A DNA stretch of 64,000 nt from Deltaproteobacteria bacterium (GTDB lineage: Bacteria; Myxococcota_A; UBA9042; PHBI01): positions 620,001 to 684,000 of the forward strand of contig JACKFA010000005.1 in the NCBI GenBank assembly GCA_020632715.1. Direction: 5' to 3'. Shown piece by piece: positions 47,419 to 57,200 of this stretch (positions within the stretch are counted from its first letter, which is position 1; each line of letters opens with the position of its first letter). The translations under genes were made by a program, and so were the position numbers. The notes under the pieces are model-generated. The model was not told the origin of the DNA. It saw nothing but the letters and a program-made list of their open reading frames with translations, and searched no databases.

Positions 47419-48015
47419 CTACGACACGTAGTCCTGGCGGGCCTTCTCGGCACGCCCGGCGCCGATCTTCGTCTCGACCGACTTCTCCTCCTCGGGCGGC
47501 GGGAGCGCCGCCGGGAGCCCGAGGTGCTTGAGCCACAGCTCGCGCGCGTAGCCCTCGGTGTGGAAGCGGTGGTGCGCCTCCTGCGGCAGGATCTCGTCCA
47601 CCGCCTCGCGGATGGCCTTCGCGAAGTCCTTCGGCCCCTCGTCGGCGAGGTGCTCGAGCAGGCTCCAGTTGAGGTGGTCCTTCGACTCCGCCTCGACCAC
47701 GCACTCGGCCGCCACGAGCTCGGCCTCCTCGGCGGAGAGCGTGTCCATCGCGAGCTGGATGGCCTTCACGAGGGACTGCCCCTTGTGGCGCACGACGGCC
47801 TGCGCCGGCACCGACTTCCCGGGGTCGAGCTCGAGCCCCTTCAGGATGGCGACGAGCTTGTCGTGGTGGGTCTGCGTCTCCTCGAGGTAGCCCTGCCACT
47901 CCTCGCGGAGGCCCGGGTTCCGGGCGGCGCGGAGGGCCGTCTCGTAGAGCTTGAGGCCGCCCTTCTCCGTCTCGAGGGCGACGTACAGGAGGGACTCGGC
48001 GTGGGATCGCTTCAT
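47419..48015 (-). CDS. Ferritin-like four-helix protein
   Basis: A 198-aa cytoplasmic protein, all helical. It has the spacing of a ferritin-like di-iron bundle: Glu in LYVALETEKGGLKLYETAL, ETQTHH after a helix turn, ECVVEAESKDHLNWSLLEHL and LPQEAHHRFHTEGY. Pairs of Glu and ExxH-type residues in alternate helices could bind two irons or another metal. The start follows GGAGAGAACC. It is divergent from a DJ-1/PfpI gene 298 bp away, which suggests an oxidative or carbonyl stress role for both. The specific family (DUF892/YciE-like or rubrerythrin-like) is not certain. Confidence 0.65.
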   Translation of the reverse strand: MKRSHAESLLYVALETEKGGLKLYETALRAARNPGLREEWQGYLEETQTHHDKLVAILKGLELDPGKSVPAQAVVRHKGQSLVKAIQLAMDTLSAEEAELVAAECVVEAESKDHLNWSLLEHLADEGPKDFAKAIREAVDEILPQEAHHRFHTEGYARELWLKHLGLPAALPPPEEEKSVETKIGAGRAEKARQDYVS

Positions 48016-48248
48016 GGTTCTCTCCGGGGTCGGGGTTCGTGCGCGGCCGAGGGCGCGTCGCGCGCGGCGGCCAGCGCGTCGAGGTCAGAGCAGGACCCGT
48101 GCCAGCCCTCGCGCCCGCGCAGACCGGCCAGACATGGGCGTCAGCGGCGCCCGCGCGACGGGACGGGCCGCCCCGCGGCGTGGCGCATTGCCCCAGCGGG
48201 AGAGCCCGGCGGCGCCGCGCGGGGCGCGCTCGCGGCGGGCGCGGCGCC

Positions 48249-48264
48249 TGGCATCGAGGATGCA
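48249..48264 (+). promoter_or_regulatory. Possible sigma-54 promoter
   Basis: TGGCATCGAGGATGCA keeps GG-N10-GC spacing and the TGGCA and TGCA ends of the sigma-54 consensus but lacks the central CG and one T. It would start transcription near 48275, 39 nt before the DJ-1/PfpI ATG, a layout like that at 10256. The rest of the 298-bp divergent gap is GC-rich and shows nothing else definite. Confidence 0.45.
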
Positions 48265-48313
48265 CCATGGCTCGGTCCACGGACTGGACGCAGACGAAGA
48301 GGAGGAAGATCCG

Positions 48314-48832
48314 ATGGGCCAGCTGAACGACAAGCGTGTCGCCGTCCTCGCGGAGGAGGGCTACGAGGACCTCGAGCTCTGGGTGCCGTACTATCGGCTG
48401 CTCGAGGAGGGGGCCGAGGTGAAGGTGCTCGGGACGAGCTCCGAGAAGTTCAAGAGCAAACACGGCTACCCCGTCGAGACCGACGGCTCCGTCGCCGACG
48501 CGCGCGCCACCGACTACGACGCCGTCGTGATCCCCGGCGGCATGGCCCCCGACAAGATGCGCCTCTACAAGTCCGTCGTGGACTTCGTGCGCGAGATGAA
48601 CGCCGCGCACAAGGTCGTCGCCTTCATCTGCCACGCGGGCTCCGTCGCCGCCTCGGCCGACATCGTCCGCGGGCGCACCTGCACGAGCTGGCCCTCCATC
48701 CGCGACGACCTCAAGAACGCCGGCGCCGAGTGGAAGGACGCCGAGGTCGTGCGCGACGAGAACCTCATCAGCAGCCGCAAGCCCCAGGATCTCCCCGCGT
48801 TCTGCCGGACGCTCGTCGAGGCGCTCGCCTGA
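48314..48832 (+). CDS. DJ-1/PfpI family protein (deglycase/protease-like)
   Basis: A 172-aa cytoplasmic protein with a strong ribosome-binding site (GGAGGAAGATCCG). The DJ-1/PfpI fold is marked by VAVLAEEGYEDLELWVP at the N-terminus, VVIPGGMAPDKMR in the middle, and the nucleophile elbow FICHAGSVAAS with Cys106-His107, close to the catalytic positions of Escherichia coli YhbO. Glu near 16-18 completes the site. These enzymes repair glycated proteins or nucleotides, or act as chaperones, under stress. Possibly sigma-54 dependent. Confidence 0.92.
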   Translation: MGQLNDKRVAVLAEEGYEDLELWVPYYRLLEEGAEVKVLGTSSEKFKSKHGYPVETDGSVADARATDYDAVVIPGGMAPDKMRLYKSVVDFVREMNAAHKVVAFICHAGSVAASADIVRGRTCTSWPSIRDDLKNAGAEWKDAEVVRDENLISSRKPQDLPAFCRTLVEALA

Positions 48833-48899
48833 CGCGGAGCGAGGGGCTACGCTCTCCGACGCCAGGCCGGCGCGCGATCGCCGGCGGCGCGGAGGCGCG

Positions 48900-49523
48900 A
48901 TGGGCGGCGGTCGCTACTACGAAGGGGCCCTCTACGGGCGCGTGATCGAGCCCCTCCAGCGCGGGCTGCACGCGCGCGTCGCGGCCCTCGTCCCGCCTGG
49001 GCTCCGCGTGCTCGACGCGTGCTCCGGCGCCGGCGGCCTCGCCCTCCGGCTCGCGGCCGACGCGCGCGACGTCGTCGGCGTCGACCACGCCCCGGCGATG
49101 GTCGCGTGGGCCGAGCGGCAGCGGCGGAGGGCGGGGGCCGCCGGGGCCCGGGCGCGCTTCGTCGCGGGCGACGTCGCGCGCGCGCTCGCGGCCGAGGGCG
49201 ACGGCGCCTTCGACCTCGCGACGATGGTGCTCGCGCTCCACGAGATGCCCGCGGCCACGCGCGCGCCGGCGCTCCGCGAGCTGTGCCGGCTCGCGGAGCG
49301 CGTGCTCGTGGTCGACTTCCGCGTGCCGATGCCGCGGAACGCCGCTGGCCTCCGGAACCGCGCGCTCGAGGTGGCCGCGGGGCCCACGCACTTCCGCGCG
49401 TACCGCGACTTCGTGCGGCGCGGCGGCGTGCCGGGCGTCGCGGCGGCCGCGGGCGTCGCGTGCGCGCACCTGCGCGACCTCGACCGCGGCGCGATGGCGG
49501 CGTTCGAGCTCACGCGCGGGTGA
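48900..49523 (+). CDS. Class I SAM-dependent methyltransferase
   Basis: A 207-aa cytoplasmic enzyme. Motif I is VLDACSGAGGLALRLA (residues about 41-56), followed by an acidic loop VVGVDHAPAMVAWA, then FVAGDVARALA and DLATMVLALHEMP as motif IV-like. The substrate is not identifiable. A -10-like TACGCT lies at 48848-48853. It stands downstream of and in the same direction as the DJ-1 gene but 67 bp away, so it may have its own promoter. Confidence 0.85.
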   Translation: MGGGRYYEGALYGRVIEPLQRGLHARVAALVPPGLRVLDACSGAGGLALRLAADARDVVGVDHAPAMVAWAERQRRRAGAAGARARFVAGDVARALAAEGDGAFDLATMVLALHEMPAATRAPALRELCRLAERVLVVDFRVPMPRNAAGLRNRALEVAAGPTHFRAYRDFVRRGGVPGVAAAAGVACAHLRDLDRGAMAAFELTRG

Positions 49524-49573
49524 TGTCGCGGGGGTCGCTTGTGGTAGCCTCCGCGCGACGGAGGGCTGGCTCG

Positions 49574-51046
49574 ATGCGCGTGACATGGGCGGTTGGGGCG
49601 TGGGCAGTGGCGATCCTCGGCGGTGGGTCGCTCGGTATCGGCGCCTGCTCGAGCGACGAGGACGCAGGCGGAAACGACGTGGTGACGATCGAGGACACCC
49701 TCGGCACCGCCATCCTCGACGTGAGCTTCAGCGACGTCGCGCCGGGCGACACGGGCGCCGGCGCGGACACGGGCGCGCCCGCCGACACCGTGGCGCCGGC
49801 CGACGCCGACGCGGGGCCCGTCGACACGGCGGTCGCGCAGGACACGGCCGTCGCGCAGGACACGCAGCAGGTCTTCACGCCGCAGCTCTCGGCCGACCCG
49901 ACGAGCTACACCTTCTCGTACGTGTCGCCGCTCGGGGCGTCGGGCGAGACGAAGGTCGTGACCCTCTACAACGCGGGCAACGGCACGCTCGACATCACGA
50001 AGATCGCGTTCGCCGCGGGCTCGTCGAACGACTTCGACGTGACGCTCATCCCGCCGCTCCCGAAGTCCCTCGCGCCCGGCAAGGAGACGCTCCTGACCGT
50101 GCGCTTCCGCGACCTCGGCGTCGGCGGCACGGCGACGCTCCAGATCACGAGCAACGACCCCGTGACGCCGGTCACGTCGATCCAGCTCGCGAGCCACGTG
50201 AAGGCGTCGAACAACCCGTGCGTCGCGATCTCCCCGCCGCGCCTCGACTTCACCACGGTGCAGCGCGGCATGTCGAAGACCCTGAACGCGACGCTCTCGA
50301 ACTGCAGCCCCTCGGCGCCGCTCACGCTCTCGAGCGTGTCGCGCTCGCAGCTCTTCTTCCTCGAGCTGTCGCAGGCGTTCCAGGTGACGAGCCTGCCGGC
50401 GCTGCCGACGACGATCCCGGCGGGCGGGTCGATCCCGATCACCGTCACCTACGCGCCGACCCTCGCGGGGCTCGACGCCGGCTACTTCGCGTTCCACACC
50501 GACGACCCGGCGACGCCGCAAGCGCAGCTCGACGTGTCCGGCAACGCCATCGCGCCGCCCGTCGACGAGCTCGGGCTGCACGTGAAGATCAGCTGGAACA
50601 CCGACGACACCGACGTCGACAGCCACCTGCTCATGCCGGGCGGGACCTTCTTCGACTGCTTCTCGGACTGCTACTTCGGCAACCCCGCGCCCGACTGGGG
50701 CGTCACGGGCGACATCGTCGACGACCCGTTCCTCGACGTGGACGACGTCGACGGCTTCGGCCCCGAGAACATCAATATCAGTGAACCGATCGCCGGAACG
50801 TACACTTTCATCGTACATTACTACGCCGACCACCACGACACGTTCTCGAAGGCGAGCGACACGACGGTCGAGGTGTGGAGCTATGGGACGCTGCTCGGGA
50901 CGTTCGGGCCGACGCGGCTCAACAGCACGAACGACGCCTGGGACGTGTTCACCATCGACTGGCCGGCCGCGACGGTGACGCAGCTCGGGCGCGTGTGGCA
51001 GGTCCCGAGCGGGACCGTCCGCTCCTGCGGCTTCCACTTCCCCTGA
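49574..51046 (+). CDS. ASH-type beta-sandwich lipoprotein
   Basis: A 490-aa lipoprotein (lipobox IGAC after a long hydrophobic segment). An Asp/Thr/Ala linker with tandem VAQDT follows. Residues about 100-330 form two ASH/choice-of-anchor-D modules (VVTLYNAGNGTLDITKIAF; LQITSNDPVTPVTSIQLASH; LDFTTVQRGMSKTLNATLS). The C-terminal part resembles YfaP/DUF2135: a segment DTDVDSHLLMPGGTFFDC, then AGTYTFIVHYYADHH. A -10-like TAGCCT with a TGG just before it (extended -10) is at 49545-49550. Predicted to be a surface or periplasmic protein of unknown role. Confidence 0.78.
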   Translation: MRVTWAVGAWAVAILGGGSLGIGACSSDEDAGGNDVVTIEDTLGTAILDVSFSDVAPGDTGAGADTGAPADTVAPADADAGPVDTAVAQDTAVAQDTQQVFTPQLSADPTSYTFSYVSPLGASGETKVVTLYNAGNGTLDITKIAFAAGSSNDFDVTLIPPLPKSLAPGKETLLTVRFRDLGVGGTATLQITSNDPVTPVTSIQLASHVKASNNPCVAISPPRLDFTTVQRGMSKTLNATLSNCSPSAPLTLSSVSRSQLFFLELSQAFQVTSLPALPTTIPAGGSIPITVTYAPTLAGLDAGYFAFHTDDPATPQAQLDVSGNAIAPPVDELGLHVKISWNTDDTDVDSHLLMPGGTFFDCFSDCYFGNPAPDWGVTGDIVDDPFLDVDDVDGFGPENINISEPIAGTYTFIVHYYADHHDTFSKASDTTVEVWSYGTLLGTFGPTRLNSTNDAWDVFTIDWPAATVTQLGRVWQVPSGTVRSCGFHFP

Positions 51047-51252
51047 CCGTAGGCGCGTCGGACGCGGGCCCTGTGCGATAGCGCGCGGGAGATGTCACGA
51101 ACGGGCTATTTTGCCCATCGGGGCCGAAGAGGTCGACGAGGCGGCATTCAGGGGTGAAGATTCCGGCTGTCCGGGCCGATGGTCCTGGCGGTCGGTCCCA
51201 GGTTCGAGCACGCCGAGCGCGGTCGCGACCGCGTGCGCGCGCAGGAGAACCC

Positions 51253-54200
51253 ATGGCAAGCGTCGCCCCCGCGCCCCAGCCGAAGAAGCTCGCCCCGACG
51301 ACCGCCCCCACGGCCGCGAAGGCCGAAGAACGCAGCGGGGGCGGCGGCGGCGACGACGGGCTCCACCAGGCGCTCCGCGAGCGCTCCTTCGACGAGGGCG
51401 AGGCGCTGCTCGCGCCGAAGGCCGACGAGGCGGCCGAGACCCCGGCCGCGCCGAGCAGCGCGAAGGAGGCGCCGCCGGCGAAGACCCGCGCGCAGGTGCT
51501 GCGGGAGCAGAAGAAGACCATCGCGCGCATCAAGGATCTGCTCGGCTACGGCGCGTTCGACTGGCAGATCACCGACAGCGAGGCGAAGAAGGCGATGGCC
51601 TCGCTCGAGGCGATGGCGTTCGCCGAGCGGCGCGTCGTGCTCGAGGAGATCGGCAAGTCCGAGCCGGTCTACCTCTCGCGCATGTTCGAGGAGCTGCCGG
51701 CCGGCGCGCGCAAGAGCTACGGCGGCGCCTGGGTCACGCTCCTCGCGGTGATGGGGCGCGTCGAGTCCCTCCACGAGCTCGTGCAGGGGCCGCTCGCCAA
51801 GGCCGGGCTCGCGCCGGGGCGCCACGAGGCCGAGATCGCGCTCGTCGTCGAGGCCATCCCCCCCGGTGAGCTCGCGTCGTACGCGACCCTCACGATGGGC
51901 GCGCAGGTGCGCGAGTGGGTGCAGCGGCTCCCGGAGGGCCACCCGGCGCAGGCGTCGTTCGAGGCCGCCTGGGAGGCGGGGACCAGGCACCGCGAGCGCG
52001 CGCAGGAGGAGGCCGACACGCGCGAGTCGCGGAAGCGCGACGCCGCGAAGACGGTCGCGGGCGACGCGGCGCTGAAGAAGACCTTCGACAGCGTCGAGGA
52101 TCTGCTCAGCTACGGCGTCCTCGACTGGGCCATCACCGACGCCGAGGCGCTGAAGGTGCTGCGCCTCCTGAACGGGATCTCCGACCCGGCGAAGCTCCAG
52201 TCGGTCGTCTTCGCGCTCGACGCCAAGGGCGTCGCGATGGACCGCTTCATCGACAACCTCGCGCCGGCGGATCGCTGGAACAACGCCCGCGCCTTCCTGA
52301 GCATCCTCCTCATGCGCGACGCGTCGCGCACCCTGAAGTACGTGCAGGAGCTCCTCGACGGCGGCGTCTCCGACGAGGAGGCGCGCCTCGTCTTCCGCCT
52401 CGCCGTCCGCATGCCGCCCGAGCAGCAGGTGAAGTTCCGCTACAAGGACGGCGGGACCTGGTGGAAGAAGATGGCCGGGGAGGTCGACGAGACCGATCTC
52501 GCCAAGGAGAACGCCAACTTCTTCAACGACGACGAGAAGCGCGCCAAGGCCAAGGAGGAGCTCGAGGCCAACGTCGCGACGTGGGACAAGGGGCGCCTCG
52601 ACGGCGCCATCGGCACGCTCCTGCGCATGGACGAGGCGGACTTCGTCGAGGCCACGCTCAACGGCGCCGGGCTCGCCGAGAGCCCTGACCACGGCTGGGC
52701 CTACGAGAAGTACGGTTTCGCGCGGCCCGGCGGCGAGCGCGACCCGAAGCGGTGGGGCAAGTTCGTCGCGAAGAGCGGCTGGGACGAGCTCGGCGAGGCG
52801 CTCGCGGAGACCGGGGCGGCCCTCGAGGTCGCGGGCGACGGGCTCTCCGCGCTCACGGAGCACGAGACGAGCATCGACCTCGAGCAGGTCGAGACGATGA
52901 TGGGCGGCAACATCGCCGGCGTGGACCTCGCCGAGCGGAAGAACGAGCGCGACGACCACGGCACGAACCGCCTCACCGTGAAGCTCGGCGACGGGCGCTT
53001 CCAGGGGGCGATCCCGAAGCTCACCATCGCGGCCATCCATCAGCTCGACGGCACCACGAAGATCGACTCGGGGCCGGTCACCATCGACGGCGTCGCGTTC
53101 GACCTGAAGTGGGGCACGAAGGCGGACCCGCGCGCGTGGGTGAAGATCGACGTCGCGAGCATCGCCGCGGCCGACGTCTTCCGCACGACGCCGACCGCCA
53201 TCGACCGGCTCGGGCGCTTCGCGCTGCAGGCGTTCCGGCTCGAGGCGGAGCGCGCCGAGATCGCCGTCCCCGACGGGCTCGCCGAGGCCATCGAGAGCGT
53301 GAGCGGCCTCCTCGCCGACGTGAACGACACCGTCGGGCGCCTGGTCGGCGGGATCGGCGCGGCCGGGGCCGACGCGGGCAAGCTCGGGGCGAGCCTGAGC
53401 GGCGCGTTCACGGGGCTCGCGCAGGCGAAGATCGCGGTCGGCGGGATCGACGTGGAGAACGCGGGGTCCGCGGGCGGACCGAGCGTCGGCGCCGCGTCGC
53501 TCGAGGGGCTCACGATCACGGTCACGTCGCGCTCGAAGGACGACGCCGCGCGGGAGCGGCTCGCCGAGCTCGCGCAGAAGCCGGCGCTCTCGCCGGCCGA
53601 GGAGGCGCAGCGCGCGGCGCTCGCGGCGGAGCTCCCGAAGCTCACGGCGATGCGCGGGCGGCTGCGGGCGCTCGAGGCGAAGGAGAAGCAGCTCGACGAG
53701 GGGGCGTCGACGGACCTCGTGCCGACGCTCGTCATCGGGAAGATGGAGCAGCCCGGGCTCTCGCTCGACGAGCAGGAGGAGCTCCGGCGCCTGCGCGACG
53801 CGCTCGCCGTGTCTCAGGGCGAGGTGACGCTCGACTCGCTCCGGGTCGAGGACGTCGAGGCCGGCGACGCGAAGGTCGCGAAGCTCGCGGTGACCGACCT
53901 CTCGGCGAAGGCGGTGACGCAGCGCGGGGCAGCGGACGCGGGCGCGCAGGAGGCGGCGCCCCTCGGGTTCGGGAGCGTCACGGCGAAGGTCGAGCTCGAG
54001 GGGCTCGTGGCGGGCGTCGGGAAGACGCGCTTCGCGCAGCGCGAGGCGGCCATCGCGGCGATGAAGGAGGCGGCCGAGGCCGAGGGGGCGAGCGCCGAGA
54101 AGAAGGTCTCGCACGCCGAGGCGGAGGCGGCGTTCGCGCCGGTGCGGGCGCGGTGGGCCGAGCGGATGGGGCTCCTCGAGAAGGCGAAGGCGGGGGCGCT

Positions 54201-57200
54201 CTCGCCGGAGGAGGACGGCGCGCTGAAGCAGCTCTCGACGGCGCTCGCGCCGTGGCTCGAGGCGGCGCCCGACGTGGCGGTCGGGAAGGCGTCGCTCGGG
54301 CAGGTGGACGCGACGATCCAGGGCGGGAAGGTCGCCGTGCGCGCGACGGACGTGGCGCTCGAGGACGTCGCGCTCGGCGACACGAAGGCGAAGTCGGCGA
54401 AGGTCGGCGCGCTCAGCGCGGACGCGAGCGGGCTCATGGGCGGCGGCGCGCTGCGCGCCGGGCTCGCGGCAGAGCAGGTGGACCTCGAGGGCGTCGAGAA
54501 GGGCGTCGCCGGGCAGGCGGGGCACGCGAAGGTCGACAAGGCCCACGTCGGCGCGGTCGCGGGCAGCTACGACGCGGGGGCGGCCGGCGGGACGGTCGTC
54601 GCGTCGGCGAAGGACGTCGCGCTCGAGGGGATCGCGGCGACGTCGGAGAGCCGGCTCGCGGCGCTGAAGCACCAGATCGCGGTGCTCGAGGCGGAGGCGG
54701 CGCCGGCGGATCCCGCGGTGCACGCCGGGAAGCTCGCGAAGGCGCGGCGCCAGATGAAGGCGTACGAGCGCCTCGAGAAGCAGCAGCGCGCGGCGAAGAC
54801 GAAGGCCGCGAAGGCGCGGGCGGCGAAGGCGCTCGCGGCGTGGAGCGAGGAGGTCGAGCTCACGGTGCGCGAGGCCGGCGTCACGGACGTCGACGTGCGC
54901 GCGACGGGGGTCGGGAGCGGGCAGCTTGCGGCCGAGGCGCACATCGCGGGCGAGGCGCACGCGACGGGGATCAAGCGCGGCGACCTCGGCGTGGGCTCGG
55001 TCCGCGGGCAGGGGATGCTCGTGAAGGTCGACGCGACCGACCCGGCGATGGGGACGACCGTCGCGGCGCGGGCGGACCACGTCGAGGCCGAGCAGGTCAC
55101 GGCGGGCAGCGCGCGCGTGAAGAAGGCCACGCTCGACGGGGCGTCGCTCGTCGCGACGGACGAGCGGACGGCGATGGGCGCGAAGAAGGCGCAGGTGCGC
55201 GGGGTGCGCGCGGGCGGGGCGTCGGTCGCGTCGGCGACGCTGAACGACGCGGACCTGACGACGCGCACGGACGCGCGCGGGAACGACCACGTCTCGGCGT
55301 CGGCGCGGAGCGCGTGGGCGTACGACGTGCGGAGCCGCGGGAAGGGGCACGACGCGCGCGTGAAGCACGTCGCCGGGAGCGGGCTCGCCGTGAGCGCGGG
55401 CGGCGGCCACACGAGCGCGAGCCTCGCGTCGTTCAAGGCGCGCGACGCGAGCGTGGCGACGAGCGAGGGCGACCAGCAGAGCGTGGTCGCGGCGGACAAG
55501 GTGAGCGGCACGGGGGCGTCGTTCAGCGCGGGCGGCGGCAAGGTGCGCGCGGGCGTGAAGACGCTCGAGGGCTCCGGGCTCGCGGCGGCGGGGGCGATGA
55601 CGGGCGGCCGCTTCGTGACGGTGGACGAGGCGAAGATCGCGGACGCGTCGATGTCGGCGGACAAGCAGGCCGGGTCGATGAAGGCGGACGTGGGGTCGCT
55701 GACGGCGGCGGGCGTGCGGTCGGTCAAGGCCGACGGGAGCGAGGTCGTCACGGCGGACAAGGCCGCGCTCGGCGGCGTGCACGTGCTGTCGAAGGACGTG
55801 GCGATCGAGGACGACGCCGGGGCCGCGGTCGTCGGGCCGGACGGAAAGCCCCTGTCGCGGCGCGTGTCGTCGGTGGACGTGGAGAAGGCGAGCGTCGAGG
55901 GCGGCGCCGCGAAGCTCACGGACAAGGCCACGGGCGCGGTTACGGAGGTCGCGACGAAGAAGACCGAGGTCGAGGGCGCGTCCGCGATGATGGACGGCTC
56001 GAAGATCGCGGGGCACGTGGACCGCGTCGAGGGCGACGTGGCCTACAGCGGGTCGAAGCCGATCACGCTCCCGAACGGGCAGCAGGTGACGCGCGCGAGC
56101 GGGCACGTGAAGGCGACGGGGCTCGGCGGCGAGGTCGACACGGCGACGGGCGACGTGTCGGCGAGCTTCGGGACGATCAAGGCGAATCGGCTCACGTTCG
56201 GCGACGGCGACCGGAAGGTGGCGCTCCTGAAGTCGCTCTCGCTCGGGAAGGCGGGGGAGACGTCGACGGTGAGCCTGTCCGGCGGGAAGGTGTCGGGCGA
56301 CCTGTGGGCGGTGCGCGTGGTGACCGACGACGACGTCGCGGTGCCGATCGGGCCGGGGCTGAACGCGGCGGTGACCGGGAAGCTCGGGGTCGGGCGGATC
56401 CAGCTGAAGAAGGTGGACCCGGGGGACCTCGCGGCGGCCGGGTCGTCGGTGAAGATCGAGGGGATCGCGGCCTCGCTCCGGATCGCGACGCCGGACGGGA
56501 AGATCGCGTGGGTCGACGACGCGGTGGTCGGGCAGATCGCCGCGCAGGGGATGGGCGGCGGGAAGCTCGCGGTCGGCTACGACTGGGTGACCGCGAAGTC
56601 GTTCGGCGTGAAGGACGGCGAGAAGGGCAAGACGAAGGTCGAGAACTTCGGGCTCCGCGACGGGTACGCGGAGGTGCAGCTCGGGTCGGATCCGAAGGTG
56701 CTGACGGCGTGGCTCGGCGAGGTGAAGGGCGACGTGCACGTGTCGGCGACGATCGACAAGTCGAAGGCGAAGGCGAAGAACGACGGCTCGCCGGCGGCGC
56801 CGGCGGCGAGCCCGGGGACGAGCGGCCCGAAGGAGCGGGACGACCTCATCCTCGACGTGCTGAAGGAGAGCGACCTCACGATCCCCATGAAGACGAAGGG
56901 CTCGGCCGGTCTCGAGACCAACATCGAGATGTGGGCGAAGGCGCACGACGGCAAGATCCCGTTGAAGGACGCCAACATCTCCGCGGAGTGGGGCTACCTG
57001 CACGCCGGGACCGGCGACGGGATCAGCCGCTCCCTCATCCGCAACGTCGTGGCGCCCGACTTCGTCGCCTTCGACGACGCGGGGAGCATCGACGTCGACC
57101 GCACGGTGAGGCGCCTCGCGACCGATCAGGGGCCGTCGCCGGACGGTGAGAAGGACGAGGGGCCGAGCGACTTCCTGACGAACCTGCAGGTCGGGGTCCA

